DNA of 64,000 nt from Shewanella hafniensis (GCF_019655335.1 NZ_BPFD01000010.1:1-64000), one strand, 5' to 3'; counted from the stretch's first letter, positions 9,159-18,896 are shown. Notes: generated from the sequence alone by a model not told the origin. Numbers and translations are program-made.

Positions 9159-9923
9159 CTATTTCATCGCGGCTTTTACGTATACATCAAAACGGTTTTT
9201 CTTGGTTTCAATAACTGTATTAGGCTTAACCCCGTCCAAATCTTCGGCATAGTCTGGGCGCTTAACGACGACACGTTTCGTTGCTAAAGCTAAAGCGGGG
9301 GCGAGTAAACCATCGGCATCTAAATCGGCACCGACTAAGGATTGGAATACCCGCATTTCCTTTTTAACGAGGGCCGATTTATCGCGGTGGGGATACATAG
9401 GGTCGAGGTACACCACATCCACCTCTTGTGCCAATTTAGATAGAGCTTCAAGGCTAGACCCATGGAACAGACGCATCCGCTCACGCATCCAATCGCCGAT
9501 TTCAGCATCTTGATAGGCGCGGCGCAGGCCGTCTTCAAGCAATGCCGCAACCACAGGATGACGCTCAACCATAGTCACAGTGCAACCAAGGCTTGCAAGC
9601 ACAAAGGCATCGCGCCCTAAACCCGCAGTGCCATCAACCACACTCGGTGTTACCCCTTGCTTTAATCCCACGGCTTTAGCGATGGATTGGCCGCGACCAC
9701 CACCGAACTTACGTCTATGGGCGACAGCGCCAGTCACAAAGTCCACCACTATACCGTCGAGCTTAGGCTCATCGCGTTTATGCAGTGATAAAGTATCTGA
9801 TTCAAAACGTAATTCGAAGGTCGCATTCGCATCGTAGACGATTTGCCAACGTGCACAAATATCCACAAGTGTTGGGTATTGCTGATTGAAAAAAATCGGG
9901 GTCACAGGCTGTCTTCTAACCAA
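9159..9923 (-). CDS. rsmJ: 16S rRNA (guanine1516-N2)-methyltransferase RsmJ
   Basis: 254 residues; recognised from [56 protein letters not shown] (SAM-binding motif I) and [20 protein letters not shown] (catalytic region). These match E. coli RsmJ (YhiQ) closely in order and spacing. The enzyme methylates G1516 of 16S rRNA. The start is TTG 9923; an in-frame GTG at about 9905 is the alternative, and neither has a strong ribosome site. Confidence 0.96.
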   Translation of the reverse strand: MVRRQPVTPIFFNQQYPTLVDICARWQIVYDANATFELRFESDTLSLHKRDEPKLDGIVVDFVTGAVAHRRKFGGGRGQSIAKAVGLKQGVTPSVVDGTAGLGRDAFVLASLGCTVTMVERHPVVAALLEDGLRRAYQDAEIGDWMRERMRLFHGSSLEALSKLAQEVDVVYLDPMYPHRDKSALVKKEMRVFQSLVGADLDADGLLAPALALATKRVVVKRPDYAEDLDGVKPNTVIETKKNRFDVYVKAAMK

Positions 9924-10171
9924 TGAAAATGATGGCCATTATGCCTAAAAATCTCGTTTATGAATATGCTAGTCAGCAAAACACATCGCTAAGCTCATCA
10001 CTGTCTTAGCCAATTTGTCTCAGTACGCCCTTAATAATTCAAACAAGCATCACACTGTAATGTACTGATTTATAAAGGCAGCAATCTATTTGTATAACAA
10101 TTTAGTGATTTATGTTATATGTTATATCCCCAGTCAACCTGCGTGACTTCCGTATGGGATAAGGACTCTTT

Positions 10172-12436
10172 TTGCTTCAATGGCTAAAAGGTTTTTTGTT
10201 TATTAGGGATCAAGACTTTTTAAATCCTGATAGAACAATATTAAAAACCAGCTTATTGCGGATTATTCTGCTCAGTGGCGCGATTTTGACCACTAGCATA
10301 GTGCTGCATAGCTCTTTAATTGCGTATGAGTTAAACCTCGCTTTTATTATCAGCATTACGGTCAGTTTTCTAACTGTGCTGTTTTTGGCTTTATGGTTTA
10401 CCCGCAAATATTTACTCGCCAGTTCAATAAGCCTGCTGGCTATGGTCATTGCCGCCTGTATTTCTATACTCTTGTTTATCCCTGATTTTAACTTATCCCA
10501 GGCAGGGATTACCTTCTTATATACCCTTCCCTTAATGGCGCTTTTTCTATTTGGCAGAAAAGTAGCCGTTATTATGATGTTTTTTAATGTATTGCCTTTT
10601 TTACTGCTACTGCGTAACCAAAATATTCCCCCGATTATTGATATTGATATCAGTCTGCCTGCGACCCACGCTTATCTGAATGGTTTACTGTTTGTCTTTT
10701 TTAATATTTGCATTCCCTTGTCGGCGATGCGCTTGCTAAAAACCCAGAAAGTCCATGCTCAGCAAATGATCCAGCATCAAAATGCTCTGCAGCGTACCTT
10801 AGATCAATATGCTGAAATCTTTGAAAATAATGGCACCGCCTCTTTCTTCTGTAATGAGGACGGCGTGATCCTCAACCTGAATAATGCAGCCCAAAAAATC
10901 GCCGGAGAGGTCACGCTAAACCGCACTCGCTTATGTGACATTTTTGAACTTACCGAAGATACCAGCACAAACTTACTGGCGGCCTCGTTTCCGACCCATT
11001 TAAAGAACAATAACAGCACTAAATACCTGCTGCAGAAAGCCTCCTTAGAGCACCATGACACTTTGTTGTTTCACTGCCACGATGTCACTGAACAGGCCAA
11101 CCATGCAATTGAACTAAGCCGACTTAAAAAGCACCATATCAGCACACATTTCTATGACTTAGTGACTGGATTACCCAACGAGAATCACTGGTATAACCCA
11201 GCCACAAGCACAATCCATTTGGATATGACAGTTGCCATAGTCAAAATTGATAACCTGAGTCAAATCAATGCCGCCTTAGGGATCAGCGTCGGAGATGCCA
11301 TCCTAAAAGCCTTTGCAACCGAACTCAAAAATCGCTTTGGGCATCACGCAAAAATATACCGTTTTAGGGGAGCCTCGTTTGCGCTTGAGTTTACCAGCCT
11401 GCCGCTGATCTCCCCCGAAAACCTCGCGCAGCAATTACGCGAGCGTATTCCAACACACCTGCAGCTTAAGCAAGAACAACAGATTGAATATCATCTCGAG
11501 TGCCGAGTCGGTTGCAGTTCGGGCAATAAGGCCTCACCGCAGCAAGCCGCAGAGCAATGTTTAATTGCCATAAAACAAACCACCCAAGCTAGCCCAGTAA
11601 TGGTGTATTACATTGGTTTAATTAATAATCTTCTCGAAGCCTCATCACAGAAAGCCAGAATTCGTGATGCATTGAAACACAATCGTCTGGAAATGTGGCT
11701 ACAGCCTAAAGTAAGGGCAGATGGCCACATTATTAGCTTTGAAGCGCTGGCAAGAATGTTCGATGAAGACGGCACTATGATTATGCCGAACACGTTTATT
11801 CCCATCATAGAGTCATCCCAATTACAGGCGATTTTTGCGATAAAAGTCTTTAGGCAATTACTGCAACTGATCCGTTCTTGGCCGAAAAATGTGCCTCTGG
11901 TCAGGATTGCCTTCAACCTATCTGGACAGGATATTCTGTCGGATCGCTTCTTTAAGGTGTTGATTCAAACCTATATGAATCACCCCGAACTCATCCCATT
12001 ATTAGAAATTGAGATTACTGAAACCTCAGTATTTTCAACCCATAAAGAAACGGGCCGACGCTTAAACACCTTGGCTCGTATGGGAGTGTCTATCGCCATT
12101 GACGATTTTGGTACTGGCCATGCCTCATTAAGCCAACTCATCGATATCAGTGCCGACACGATTAAAATCGACCGCTGCTTTGTCAGTCAAATGGGCATTA
12201 GTGAACGCCATACCCAAATTGTGAATGCCGCCATCCTGTTAGCTAAGAGCTTAAAACTCAACGTCATTGCCGAAGGTATCGAAACCGAAGCCCAGTTATT
12301 GCAACTCACAGCGTTAGGATGTGAACAATTTCAAGGCTATCTATTTGGCAAACCCGCACCCGCGAATCTATGGCTGAAAACCTTTCAAATGCAAACTCCC
12401 ACACACTGGTTTGCTAATAAACAGAGCGCCAACTGA
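10172..12436 (+). CDS. membrane EAL-domain c-di-GMP phosphodiesterase with degenerate GGDEF
   Basis: 754 residues. About six membrane helices occupy residues 20-190, followed by a PAS-like segment (about 205-300), a GGDEF domain (about 315-475) and an EAL domain (about 490-745). The GGDEF signature is replaced by RGASFAL near residues 398-404, so cyclase activity is unlikely. The EAL side keeps FEALARM, EIEITETS, IDDFGTGHASL, KIDRCFV and AEGIETEAQ, so c-di-GMP hydrolysis is expected. TTG 10172 has AAGGA about 8 bases upstream and is taken as start. It stands alone between rsmJ and rlmJ. Confidence 0.92.
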   Translation: MLQWLKGFLFIRDQDFLNPDRTILKTSLLRIILLSGAILTTSIVLHSSLIAYELNLAFIISITVSFLTVLFLALWFTRKYLLASSISLLAMVIAACISILLFIPDFNLSQAGITFLYTLPLMALFLFGRKVAVIMMFFNVLPFLLLLRNQNIPPIIDIDISLPATHAYLNGLLFVFFNICIPLSAMRLLKTQKVHAQQMIQHQNALQRTLDQYAEIFENNGTASFFCNEDGVILNLNNAAQKIAGEVTLNRTRLCDIFELTEDTSTNLLAASFPTHLKNNNSTKYLLQKASLEHHDTLLFHCHDVTEQANHAIELSRLKKHHISTHFYDLVTGLPNENHWYNPATSTIHLDMTVAIVKIDNLSQINAALGISVGDAILKAFATELKNRFGHHAKIYRFRGASFALEFTSLPLISPENLAQQLRERIPTHLQLKQEQQIEYHLECRVGCSSGNKASPQQAAEQCLIAIKQTTQASPVMVYYIGLINNLLEASSQKARIRDALKHNRLEMWLQPKVRADGHIISFEALARMFDEDGTMIMPNTFIPIIESSQLQAIFAIKVFRQLLQLIRSWPKNVPLVRIAFNLSGQDILSDRFFKVLIQTYMNHPELIPLLEIEITETSVFSTHKETGRRLNTLARMGVSIAIDDFGTGHASLSQLIDISADTIKIDRCFVSQMGISERHTQIVNAAILLAKSLKLNVIAEGIETEAQLLQLTALGCEQFQGYLFGKPAPANLWLKTFQMQTPTHWFANKQSAN

Positions 12437-12528
12437 GGCATTAAATTTACGCCTACAAGCATCGCAGGTATAATTAGCGACTGGCATTTGCCTCTCTTTG
12501 CTTTGTTTGCAAATTACTAGGATCCCCC

Positions 12529-13374
12529 ATGTTAAGTTACCGCCATGGTTATCACGCTGGCAATTATGCCGATGTGTTGAAACACGCCATCTTGCTTCAA
12601 ACCTTGCAGCTGATGCACAAGAAAGACAAACCACTCGTGTATATCGATACCCATGCGGGCGCGGGTGGTTATGCTTTAAGCGATGAATTTGCACAAAAAA
12701 CCGGTGAATACCTCGAAGGTGTAGCTAAGCTTTGGGATAAAACTGATCTGCCGCAATCGCTGCAGGACTATGTCGCCGCCGTGCGTCATTTTAATGAAGA
12801 AAATCCTGACGAACTCAACTTCTACCCAGGTTCGCCCGCCATTATAGATATGGAATTAGGGCCTAAAGATCGCATGGTACTGCACGAGCTGCACAGCACT
12901 GATTATGTGTTGCTGGACGATTATTTTTGCGAAGACAGGCAAGTTAAAGTAATCAAAGGTGATGGTTTAAAAGGCCTTATCGCCGCAGTGCCACCCTTAG
13001 AGCGCCGCGCTCTGGTGCTTGTCGATCCTAGCTACGAGATGAAAACCGATTACCAAGATGTAGCCGAAACCCTGATCAAAGCGCATAAACGTTTTGCCAC
13101 GGGCGTGTTTCTGCTTTGGTATCCCGTGGTGAATCGCGCTCAAACCGAAGGCATGTTATCGCGCCTCGCCAACAGTGGCATTAAACGTCAGCTAAGAATC
13201 GAGCAGGCGATTAAACCCGATTCGGATGAGTTTGGCATGACAGCGGCAGGATTATGGATCATCAATCCGCCATGGCAGTTAGATGAAATCGCAACCGAAT
13301 TAATGGATTACTTAGGTAAGACGCTCGGACAAGCGGACGGTAACATCACAGTAAAATGGGAAGTCGGCGAATAA
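12529..13374 (+). CDS. rlmJ: 23S rRNA (adenine2030-N6)-methyltransferase RlmJ
   Basis: 281 residues. The N-terminus MLSYRHGYHAGNYADVLKH is diagnostic of RlmJ (YhiR), followed by YIDTHAGAGGYAL and the N6-adenine methylase motif DPSYEMK (NPPY-type), then WYPVVNR. It methylates A2030 of 23S rRNA. Start ATG 12529 leaves the family N-terminus complete. Followed by a hairpin at 13389-13417. Confidence 0.97.
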   Translation: MLSYRHGYHAGNYADVLKHAILLQTLQLMHKKDKPLVYIDTHAGAGGYALSDEFAQKTGEYLEGVAKLWDKTDLPQSLQDYVAAVRHFNEENPDELNFYPGSPAIIDMELGPKDRMVLHELHSTDYVLLDDYFCEDRQVKVIKGDGLKGLIAAVPPLERRALVLVDPSYEMKTDYQDVAETLIKAHKRFATGVFLLWYPVVNRAQTEGMLSRLANSGIKRQLRIEQAIKPDSDEFGMTAAGLWIINPPWQLDEIATELMDYLGKTLGQADGNITVKWEVGE

Positions 13375-13388
13375 CCTTCCACTCAAAT

Positions 13389-13417
13389 AGCGGCGATGAT
13401 CTCAGGTTTTCGCCGCT
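13389..13417. terminator. possible terminator hairpin after rlmJ
   Basis: Inverted repeat AGCGGCGA / TCGCCGCT with a 13-base loop, followed by TGATTTTA. Stem is GC-rich but the T run is weak. It sits between convergent genes. Confidence 0.45.
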
Positions 13418-13442
13418 TGATTTTAGTTCACAAAGTCTACAG

Positions 13443-14198
13443 CTAAACGCCTTTCTGCTCGCGATAACGCTTCAATAGAATTTTCACCCGTTCAACATAG
13501 GCTTGGGTTTCAGGATAGGGCGGAATACCATTGTACTGCACCACAGTTGTCGGCCCCGCATTATAGGCCGCACAGGCTAAGGCTACATCCCCGTTAAACT
13601 GTTTTAGCATCTGCGCCAGATACTTACTGCCACCTAAGATATTTTCTTCGGGTAAGAACGCATTTGCTACCCCCATTTCTTTGGCCGTTTCTGGCATTAA
13701 TTGCATCAATCCCATAGCGCCAGTACGCGACAATGCACGCGCATTAAAGGCTGATTCTGCGTGGATCACGGCGCGGATCAAGGCGGGGTCAAGTTGATGT
13801 TTATGGGCTGCACGGGTGATCAGGGCATCATAATTGGCGGTAAATAATCGGATGCCATTCCAATCTATGGTTGAATCGGGGCGGCAGGCAAAACAGTCAT
13901 ACAACAAAATTTGATACGGGTTATTGGCTGGGGCTTTGTCGGTAAATACAGTGATGCCATTGGCTTGTTGGTATTGATAAATTTTGAGTTTTTCTAAGCC
14001 TTCACGGCTGACGATGCCGCTCTCTGAATATCTGGCAACGATACGCGGCTTAGGCTTTGCGCTTGTCTCTTCTGCTTTTACGCTCGCCATCAGACTCGAT
14101 ATCAACCATAAACACAGACCCAACACGGCAAGGCGGCGAGGCGATAACAAGGCCGCAGCCATCGGTGGGCGAGTCGGTGCTATGCGAGTGAGCAACAT
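13443..14198 (-). CDS. lytic transglycosylase (SLT domain) protein
   Basis: About 251 residues from ATG 14198, overlapping the upstream stop as TGATG; a TTG one codon earlier also reads through. It has an N-terminal signal or anchor (about 20-42), a middle part of DUF4124 type (YQQANGITVFTDK) and a C-terminal SLT goose-lysozyme-like domain. In that domain, IHAESAFNARALSRTGAMGL carries the catalytic Glu and QLMPETAKEMGV and AYNAGPTTVVQY follow. It probably cleaves peptidoglycan glycan strands in the periplasm. It is the last gene of the LemA-DUF3137-SLT operon. Confidence 0.92.
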   Translation of the reverse strand: MLLTRIAPTRPPMAAALLSPRRLAVLGLCLWLISSLMASVKAEETSAKPKPRIVARYSESGIVSREGLEKLKIYQYQQANGITVFTDKAPANNPYQILLYDCFACRPDSTIDWNGIRLFTANYDALITRAAHKHQLDPALIRAVIHAESAFNARALSRTGAMGLMQLMPETAKEMGVANAFLPEENILGGSKYLAQMLKQFNGDVALACAAYNAGPTTVVQYNGIPPYPETQAYVERVKILLKRYREQKGV

Positions 14199-15235
14199 CA
14201 AAGTCCCGTGTGCTGATTAAGTTTAAGTACTTCAATGATAGCAAAGAGTTGCTTCATCTCTCGGTTTATCTGACTAAATTCTGCTGAAAAGGTCGCGCCA
14301 TTAAAAATAGACTGCATTTGAAAACGCGTTCTGCGATTTGGTAGGAACATAATCAACTTATTACGAAAGAAAGCGCATTGAATATTTCCGCCCAAATGCT
14401 TAGCAAGTTCCTGTAAGCGCTCCATAAATGCCGTATTGAGCAAATAGCGAGACTCCACTTGATCCGTTGAAAACACGTCGAACTCTTTTTCAAATTGTGG
14501 ATCTTCAAGTTTGACTCGTACTAGTCCAGCATGGCTGTCGGACAAGAAATTCGCTAAACCACCGCGATCCCTCAGCACCACAGTGTGGCCCATAAACGCT
14601 TTATGGCTACTCAGCTCAACCACTAAGCCACTAAACTGGGTTTCGGTGCGGGTAACGGTTCTGCGCCTATGGGTACTAGCATCCAGTTCTTCGACTTGCA
14701 CATTCTTGGTCAAGGTGAGCTCATTAATCGTCAACTCAACGCCTTTATAGCGGCCTTGAATATAGTCGCCGAAACTGACTTTATCGTATTGCGGCAACAC
14801 TTTAGCCGCAACAAGTCGATTCATATCGAGGCGCATTTCACGGCTATAAACAAAATCATCACCGAAATATTTAAACATCAGTGGATAAATATCCCGCTGA
14901 ACCAAATGTTTAAAATCTCGAGTCGGTGCAAAGCTCCACCAGCTCAAACCAACTAAGGTAAGCAAAGGTAAAGGCGGGAAATACGCGCGACCACTGTAGT
15001 AGCCAATAACGGTGAGCAAGCTCAGCCCAAGCACTATCATTAAACTCAAATATAAACGTTTACGCGCCGCCTTAAGACAGGCCACACGCTTATTTTCATA
15101 TTTACGACTAATGGGGGCGAGGTGTTCTTCGTAATACGCTTCGAGTTGAGGAAGTTCATCCAAATCCGCAGACAAACCAACATGACCCCGATAAGTTTGA
15201 ATCGGGCTACCTAAAATGAAGGTTAAAATATTCAT
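14198..15235 (-). CDS. DUF3137-type membrane protein
   Basis: 345 residues with two adjacent membrane helices near residues 60-105 and a large soluble C-terminal domain (GRYKGVELTINELTLT, FSGLVVELSSHK). The partner gene upstream encodes LemA, and LemA-DUF3137 pairs are common. The function is not established. The downstream transglycosylase start overlaps its stop, suggesting an envelope role. Confidence 0.82.
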   Translation of the reverse strand: MNILTFILGSPIQTYRGHVGLSADLDELPQLEAYYEEHLAPISRKYENKRVACLKAARKRLYLSLMIVLGLSLLTVIGYYSGRAYFPPLPLLTLVGLSWWSFAPTRDFKHLVQRDIYPLMFKYFGDDFVYSREMRLDMNRLVAAKVLPQYDKVSFGDYIQGRYKGVELTINELTLTKNVQVEELDASTHRRRTVTRTETQFSGLVVELSSHKAFMGHTVVLRDRGGLANFLSDSHAGLVRVKLEDPQFEKEFDVFSTDQVESRYLLNTAFMERLQELAKHLGGNIQCAFFRNKLIMFLPNRRTRFQMQSIFNGATFSAEFSQINREMKQLFAIIEVLKLNQHTGL

Positions 15236-15284
15236 ATTGATATCATAGTATTGCAGGGTGATAGCTCACCCTGCACAGCTAGGC

Positions 15285-15851
15285 TTACAAGTATTCGGCC
15301 GCATCTATGGGCGCTTTTGCCGCTTCGCTCCCTTCATAAAAAGGCATAACTTTAATACTCGCCATTGAAGCGATAATCGAGCCAGGGAAGATTTCAACAG
15401 CAGTATTCAGCTCTGACACTGCCGAATTATAGAAACGTCTCGCAGCGGAGATATGCGCTTCGACTTCGTTATAGGTCTGCATCGCCTGCAGCATAGTGTT
15501 GTCGGACTTGAGCTCAGGATAGTTCTCCACATTCACCATCAAGGCGCCCATTTTGTCATTCAACTGCTCAGCCTGAACTAAATGCTCTTTAACGGCATTC
15601 GGATCAGCCTTGTTATAATTACGGCTAAGCTGAGTACGTAATTCGGTGATTTCAGTGAGCAACGACTTTTCATGATCCATAAATCGTTTAGCGATTTTTA
15701 GAATATTAGGCACAAGATCGGCACGCTTAGTAAGTTGTACATCAATACCCGACAGGGCCTCGAGTGCGGTATTGCGCTTTTTGACTAAGCTGACGTACCA
15801 AAGATAGGTCACGATAAAAATCAGCGTTAATCCCAATAACAATTTTTCCAT
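15285..15851 (-). CDS. LemA-family protein
   Basis: 188 residues with a single N-terminal membrane helix (about 3-20) and a long helical body carrying the family features: LVKKRNTALEALSGIDVQL, KRADLVPNILKIA, EHLVQAEQLNDKMGALMV, YNEVEAHISAARRFYNSAV and FPGSIIA. LemA proteins are inner-membrane helical-bundle proteins of unclear function. First gene of the operon with DUF3137 and SLT genes, 49 bases upstream of the next start. Confidence 0.93.
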   Translation of the reverse strand: MEKLLLGLTLIFIVTYLWYVSLVKKRNTALEALSGIDVQLTKRADLVPNILKIAKRFMDHEKSLLTEITELRTQLSRNYNKADPNAVKEHLVQAEQLNDKMGALMVNVENYPELKSDNTMLQAMQTYNEVEAHISAARRFYNSAVSELNTAVEIFPGSIIASMASIKVMPFYEGSEAAKAPIDAAEYL

Positions 15852-16414
15852 CTTCCATCCTTAGGTTTCTTATTCTTGTTAACAGGATACAGCTAATCAT
15901 AAATGAGTGGAAATTTCACCTATGGCACAGATTAAGTCGATGAAATTATTCGCTGGTCAGAGCTGGCGACACTAGAAGCAGTTATCTAGAGCTTCGACCA
16001 CCAGCAAAATCCCACTTTAGGCCATAATCTTTGTTCATGTGAATTAAAAAGCACTATAAAAATAGAAATTTAACAATATTCAGCTCCGATACAGCAAACA
16101 AGGTCTATAGTGTTATGGCACAACATTAGAGCATCCAATTTTGCTCGTGAATACTGGACTCCTCGAGAGTCCATTTTTTTATCCTATTTTTTCCTAACCG
16201 CTTCAACATCGCCCATCGCAACATTTAAGTTTCAATTAAAACTTAACAATCATACTTTCCGGCTAATTTTTTAACTTTTACCTTAGCTTTCACCCAGAGT
16301 ATTTGCAGCCAGAGTAATCTCCCTCAGCCACGTCATCGGCCGTCGGCAACGCCTCGCGCCAGTTCTAGGGTAAAAGATAGTGCGCTGCGCAAAGGTCGAC
16401 ATAAAGGAAGTACG
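15852..16414. other. intergenic region upstream of the AbgT-family gene
   Basis: 563 bases without a convincing protein-coding ORF. It holds the lemA promoter side and, toward the AbgT-family gene, a complete rho-independent terminator at 16155-16180. A short hairpin lies just before it (GAGC / GCTC at about 16131-16146), and a TATAGT box lies near 16093. The terminator points in the + direction with no upstream + gene, so it either ends a small RNA or acts as an attenuator in the AbgT leader. Confidence 0.5.
16155..16180 (+). terminator. rho-independent terminator without an upstream gene
   Basis: TGGACTC, loop CTCGA, GAGTCCA, then seven T. It is a perfect 7-bp stem with a T run on the + strand, 235 bases before the AbgT start. 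Confidence 0.75.
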
Positions 16415-18037
16415 ATGAGTTTTAATTCCGGTGATATCCCCCCAAAAAAGGCTCCTGAGCCAAATCCACAACATGGCGATATCAGCACCAGTGGTTGGTT
16501 TGTGCGTTTTCTCAATATTGTTGAACGCTTAGGTAATCTTCTTCCCCACCCAATCACCCTTTTCGCACTGTTTTGTGTTGCTGTGGTCATTATTTCAGGC
16601 ATCGCGGGTTACTTTGGTTTAACCGTTGTCGACCCAAGGCCCGTTGGCTCCCATGGCCGCAGTGCAGACGGGTTAATTCATGTGGTTAGCCTAATGAACG
16701 CCGAAGGCTTGCGGATGATAGTGTCGCATTTGGTGACTAACTTTACCGGATTTACACCGCTTGGCACTGTGCTCGTCGCACTTCTTGGCGTCGGGATTGC
16801 TGAGCGTTCTGGCTTATTATCCGCCGCTATGCGTGCATTAGTCATGGGCGCCTCAAAGCGATTGGTTACTGTGACCATAGTCTTTGCCGGCATTATGTCT
16901 AACACGGCCGCCGAGCTTGGCTATGTGGTGCTTATCCCTATGGCAGCGATGATTTTCCATTCCCTAGGTCGCCATCCTCTGGCGGGTTTGGCTGCAGCTT
17001 TTGCAGGGGTTTCAGGAGGCTATAGTGCTAACTTGTTACTGGGTACTGTCGATCCCTTATTATCTGGCATAACCGAAGCAGCGGCGCGCATGATAGATCC
17101 TGAGTACAACGTCGGCCCAGAAGTGAACTGGTACTTCATGTTTGTTTCCACCTTTGTGATCACTTTCCTCGGCGCCTTTGTTACCGAGAAAATCGTCGAG
17201 CCTAAGTTAGGCAAATACCAAGGTGAAGATGCGGATGAAAGCGTACTGCAATCAATGGAGAGCGTTAGTGCGATTGAAAAGCGTGGCTTAAAATGGGCTG
17301 GGTTATCTATGTTAGTGCTCGCCGTTATCCTAGCGCTTTCAGTCGTCCCTGAAGGTGCGCCGCTGCGTCATCCAGAAACTGGCCTTATCTCAGGTTCGCC
17401 CTTCCTCAAGGGTATAGTCGCCTTCATCTTTATTTGTTTTGCCATACCGGGCTTTATTTACGGCAAAGTCGTGGGCAGCATCAAAAATGATAAAGATGTC
17501 ATCAATGCCATGTCCCACAGCATGAGCACTATGGGCATGTATATCGTCCTCGTCTTCTTCGCCGCGCAGTTTGTCGCCTTCTTCAACTGGAGTAATTTAG
17601 GTGCGGTACTCGCAGTGTTAGGGGCCGATGGACTGCAATCCATAGGCTTGACTGGCCCTATTGTGTTCCTGTTCTTTATTATGCTTTGCGGCTTTATCAA
17701 CTTGATGCTCGGCAGCGCCTCGGCGCAATGGGCCATTACCGCTCCTATTTTTGTGCCTATGCTGATGCTGGTCGGTTATGCGCCCGAAACGATTCAAGCG
17801 GCATACCGTATTGGGGACTCAGTGACTAACTTAGTCACGCCTATGATGAGCTACTTCGGTTTGATATTAGCGGTCGCCTGTCGTTACCAGAAAAACCTCG
17901 GTATAGGCACGCTGATCGCCACTATGCTGCCGTACACTCTGGTGTTTTTCGTGGGTTGGACGGCGTTCTTCTTCCTGTGGGTATTTGGTTTTGGTCTGCC
18001 CGTCGGGCCGGGCGCTGCAACTTACTACACGCCTTAA
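16415..18037 (+). CDS. AbgT-family transporter
   Basis: 540 residues with about a dozen membrane helices. Family features include LPHPITLFALFC near the N-terminus, LVTNFTGFTPLGTVLVALLG, AGVSGGYSANLLLGTVDPLL, LGSASAQWAITAPIFVPML and GDSVTNLVTPMMSYFG. AbgT proteins import p-aminobenzoyl-glutamate in E. coli, while some relatives export sulfonamides or p-aminobenzoate; which applies here cannot be told. ATG 16415 has AAGGAAG just upstream. No abgA/abgB hydrolase genes are nearby, so the E. coli pathway context is absent. Confidence 0.94.
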   Translation: MSFNSGDIPPKKAPEPNPQHGDISTSGWFVRFLNIVERLGNLLPHPITLFALFCVAVVIISGIAGYFGLTVVDPRPVGSHGRSADGLIHVVSLMNAEGLRMIVSHLVTNFTGFTPLGTVLVALLGVGIAERSGLLSAAMRALVMGASKRLVTVTIVFAGIMSNTAAELGYVVLIPMAAMIFHSLGRHPLAGLAAAFAGVSGGYSANLLLGTVDPLLSGITEAAARMIDPEYNVGPEVNWYFMFVSTFVITFLGAFVTEKIVEPKLGKYQGEDADESVLQSMESVSAIEKRGLKWAGLSMLVLAVILALSVVPEGAPLRHPETGLISGSPFLKGIVAFIFICFAIPGFIYGKVVGSIKNDKDVINAMSHSMSTMGMYIVLVFFAAQFVAFFNWSNLGAVLAVLGADGLQSIGLTGPIVFLFFIMLCGFINLMLGSASAQWAITAPIFVPMLMLVGYAPETIQAAYRIGDSVTNLVTPMMSYFGLILAVACRYQKNLGIGTLIATMLPYTLVFFVGWTAFFFLWVFGFGLPVGPGAATYYTP

Positions 18038-18046
18038 TCGCAATAA

Positions 18047-18083
18047 AAAGGGCGTCGATGATCAAGTCGACGCCCTTTCTTTA
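18047..18083. terminator. strong rho-independent terminator after AbgT gene
   Basis: Perfect 12-bp stem AAAGGGCGTCGA / TCGACGCCCTTT, loop TGATCAAG, followed by a T-rich tail. Its A-rich and T-rich flanks could let it serve the convergent gene at 18094 as well. Confidence 0.9.
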
Positions 18084-18093
18084 TTCGATAGCT

Positions 18094-18417
18094 TTAGTCG
18101 TATAGCCATTCCATTAACAGACTGCAGATCATCAAAAAAATACCTAGATTAAACACATAGGTCTGTAGGGTAGATTTTAATGTCGTGTCCTCAGCTTGCG
18201 ACACTATCTGGCTCACAGACATAAAAAATAATTGAGGGGCTAGCCCCATGCCCACAAATAACACAGCAGCACCGACACAGCGAGTTAACTCTGGCAGTAC
18301 AAGCTCCTGCAAGTAAAATGCATAAACGCCATAGGCCAAAAATGCCAGCGCTATGCCATGGCATACCATTCCCACGATAAGTTGCTTAGTGGCAAGATTA
18401 CCCCACGAAAACACCAT
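18094..18417 (-). CDS. small three-helix membrane protein, function unknown
   Basis: 107 residues with three hydrophobic segments (about 11-33, 45-66 and 86-105). I recognise no family. AGGGGTGAC lies directly before the ATG, a good ribosome site. The upstream neighbour on the same strand (18518-18781) is another small membrane protein, and the space between them is filled by a 9-bp tandem repeat that begins about 28 bases before this start. Confidence 0.7.
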   Translation of the reverse strand: MVFSWGNLATKQLIVGMVCHGIALAFLAYGVYAFYLQELVLPELTRCVGAAVLFVGMGLAPQLFFMSVSQIVSQAEDTTLKSTLQTYVFNLGIFLMICSLLMEWLYD

Positions 18418-18445
18418 GTCACCCCTACACTCAGCTTAACCAGAA

Positions 18446-18526
18446 CTATTGATACTATTGATGCTATTGATGCTATTGATGCTATTGATGCTATTGATGC
18501 TATTGATGCTATTGATGCTATTGAGC
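18446..18526. repeat. 9-bp tandem repeat, nine units
   Basis: Nine head-to-tail units of CTATTGATG; the middle seven (18455-18517) are perfect, the first ends in A and the last reads CTATTGAGC. The last unit contains the stop codon of the gene at 18518-18781, and the array fills most of the spacer to the next gene. Unit length is a multiple of three, and each unit places a TAG in the upstream gene's frame, so read-through is blocked. Confidence 0.95.
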
Positions 18527-18781
18527 GTGCAGTTTATCTCGCTTACGATGAATCTGCACCCACGCAAACCAACCAAATAAAATGCCGCTAATGGGATAAA
18601 TATAGAGTGCTCTTTGCAGTTCCGCCCAGAATGGATCACCCAAGATAAAATAATGGATTAAGGCGACCACGAGGGACGTCAACATACCCCAGTAAAGTAC
18701 GCCAAAGACCAAAATAAAGTACCACTTACCCTTAGCGAGTAGTGCATCTAATTTTTGCAATTCCAATGCTGCATCATCCAT
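18518..18781 (-). CDS. small two-helix membrane protein, function unknown
   Basis: 87 residues with an N-terminal amphipathic stretch, two hydrophobic segments (about 20-46 and 57-77) and a basic tail (HRKRDKLHAQ). There is no recognised family. The stop codon lies in the last unit of the 9-bp repeat. It may be co-transcribed with the membrane protein at 18094. Confidence 0.7.
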   Translation of the reverse strand: MDDAALELQKLDALLAKGKWYFILVFGVLYWGMLTSLVVALIHYFILGDPFWAELQRALYIYPISGILFGWFAWVQIHRKRDKLHAQ

Positions 18782-18872
18782 GTTTCGTCCTCTTAACGGC
18801 CTAAGTGCAATATGCCAGAACTCGCGTACAGAGCCTATCCATCTTTATAACTAACAAGCATTAAAATAGCAA

Positions 18873-18896
18873 AAAGCCCCGCTATCGCAGGGCTTT
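18873..18896. terminator. terminator hairpin after RND permease
   Basis: AAAGCCC / GGGCTTT with a ten-base loop, preceded by an A run that becomes a T run on the minus strand. It lies 20 bases past the permease stop. Confidence 0.8.

Noticed and set aside
18446-18526. CRISPR array
   Set aside because: Units are 9 bp, contiguous and without spacers; it is a simple tandem repeat.
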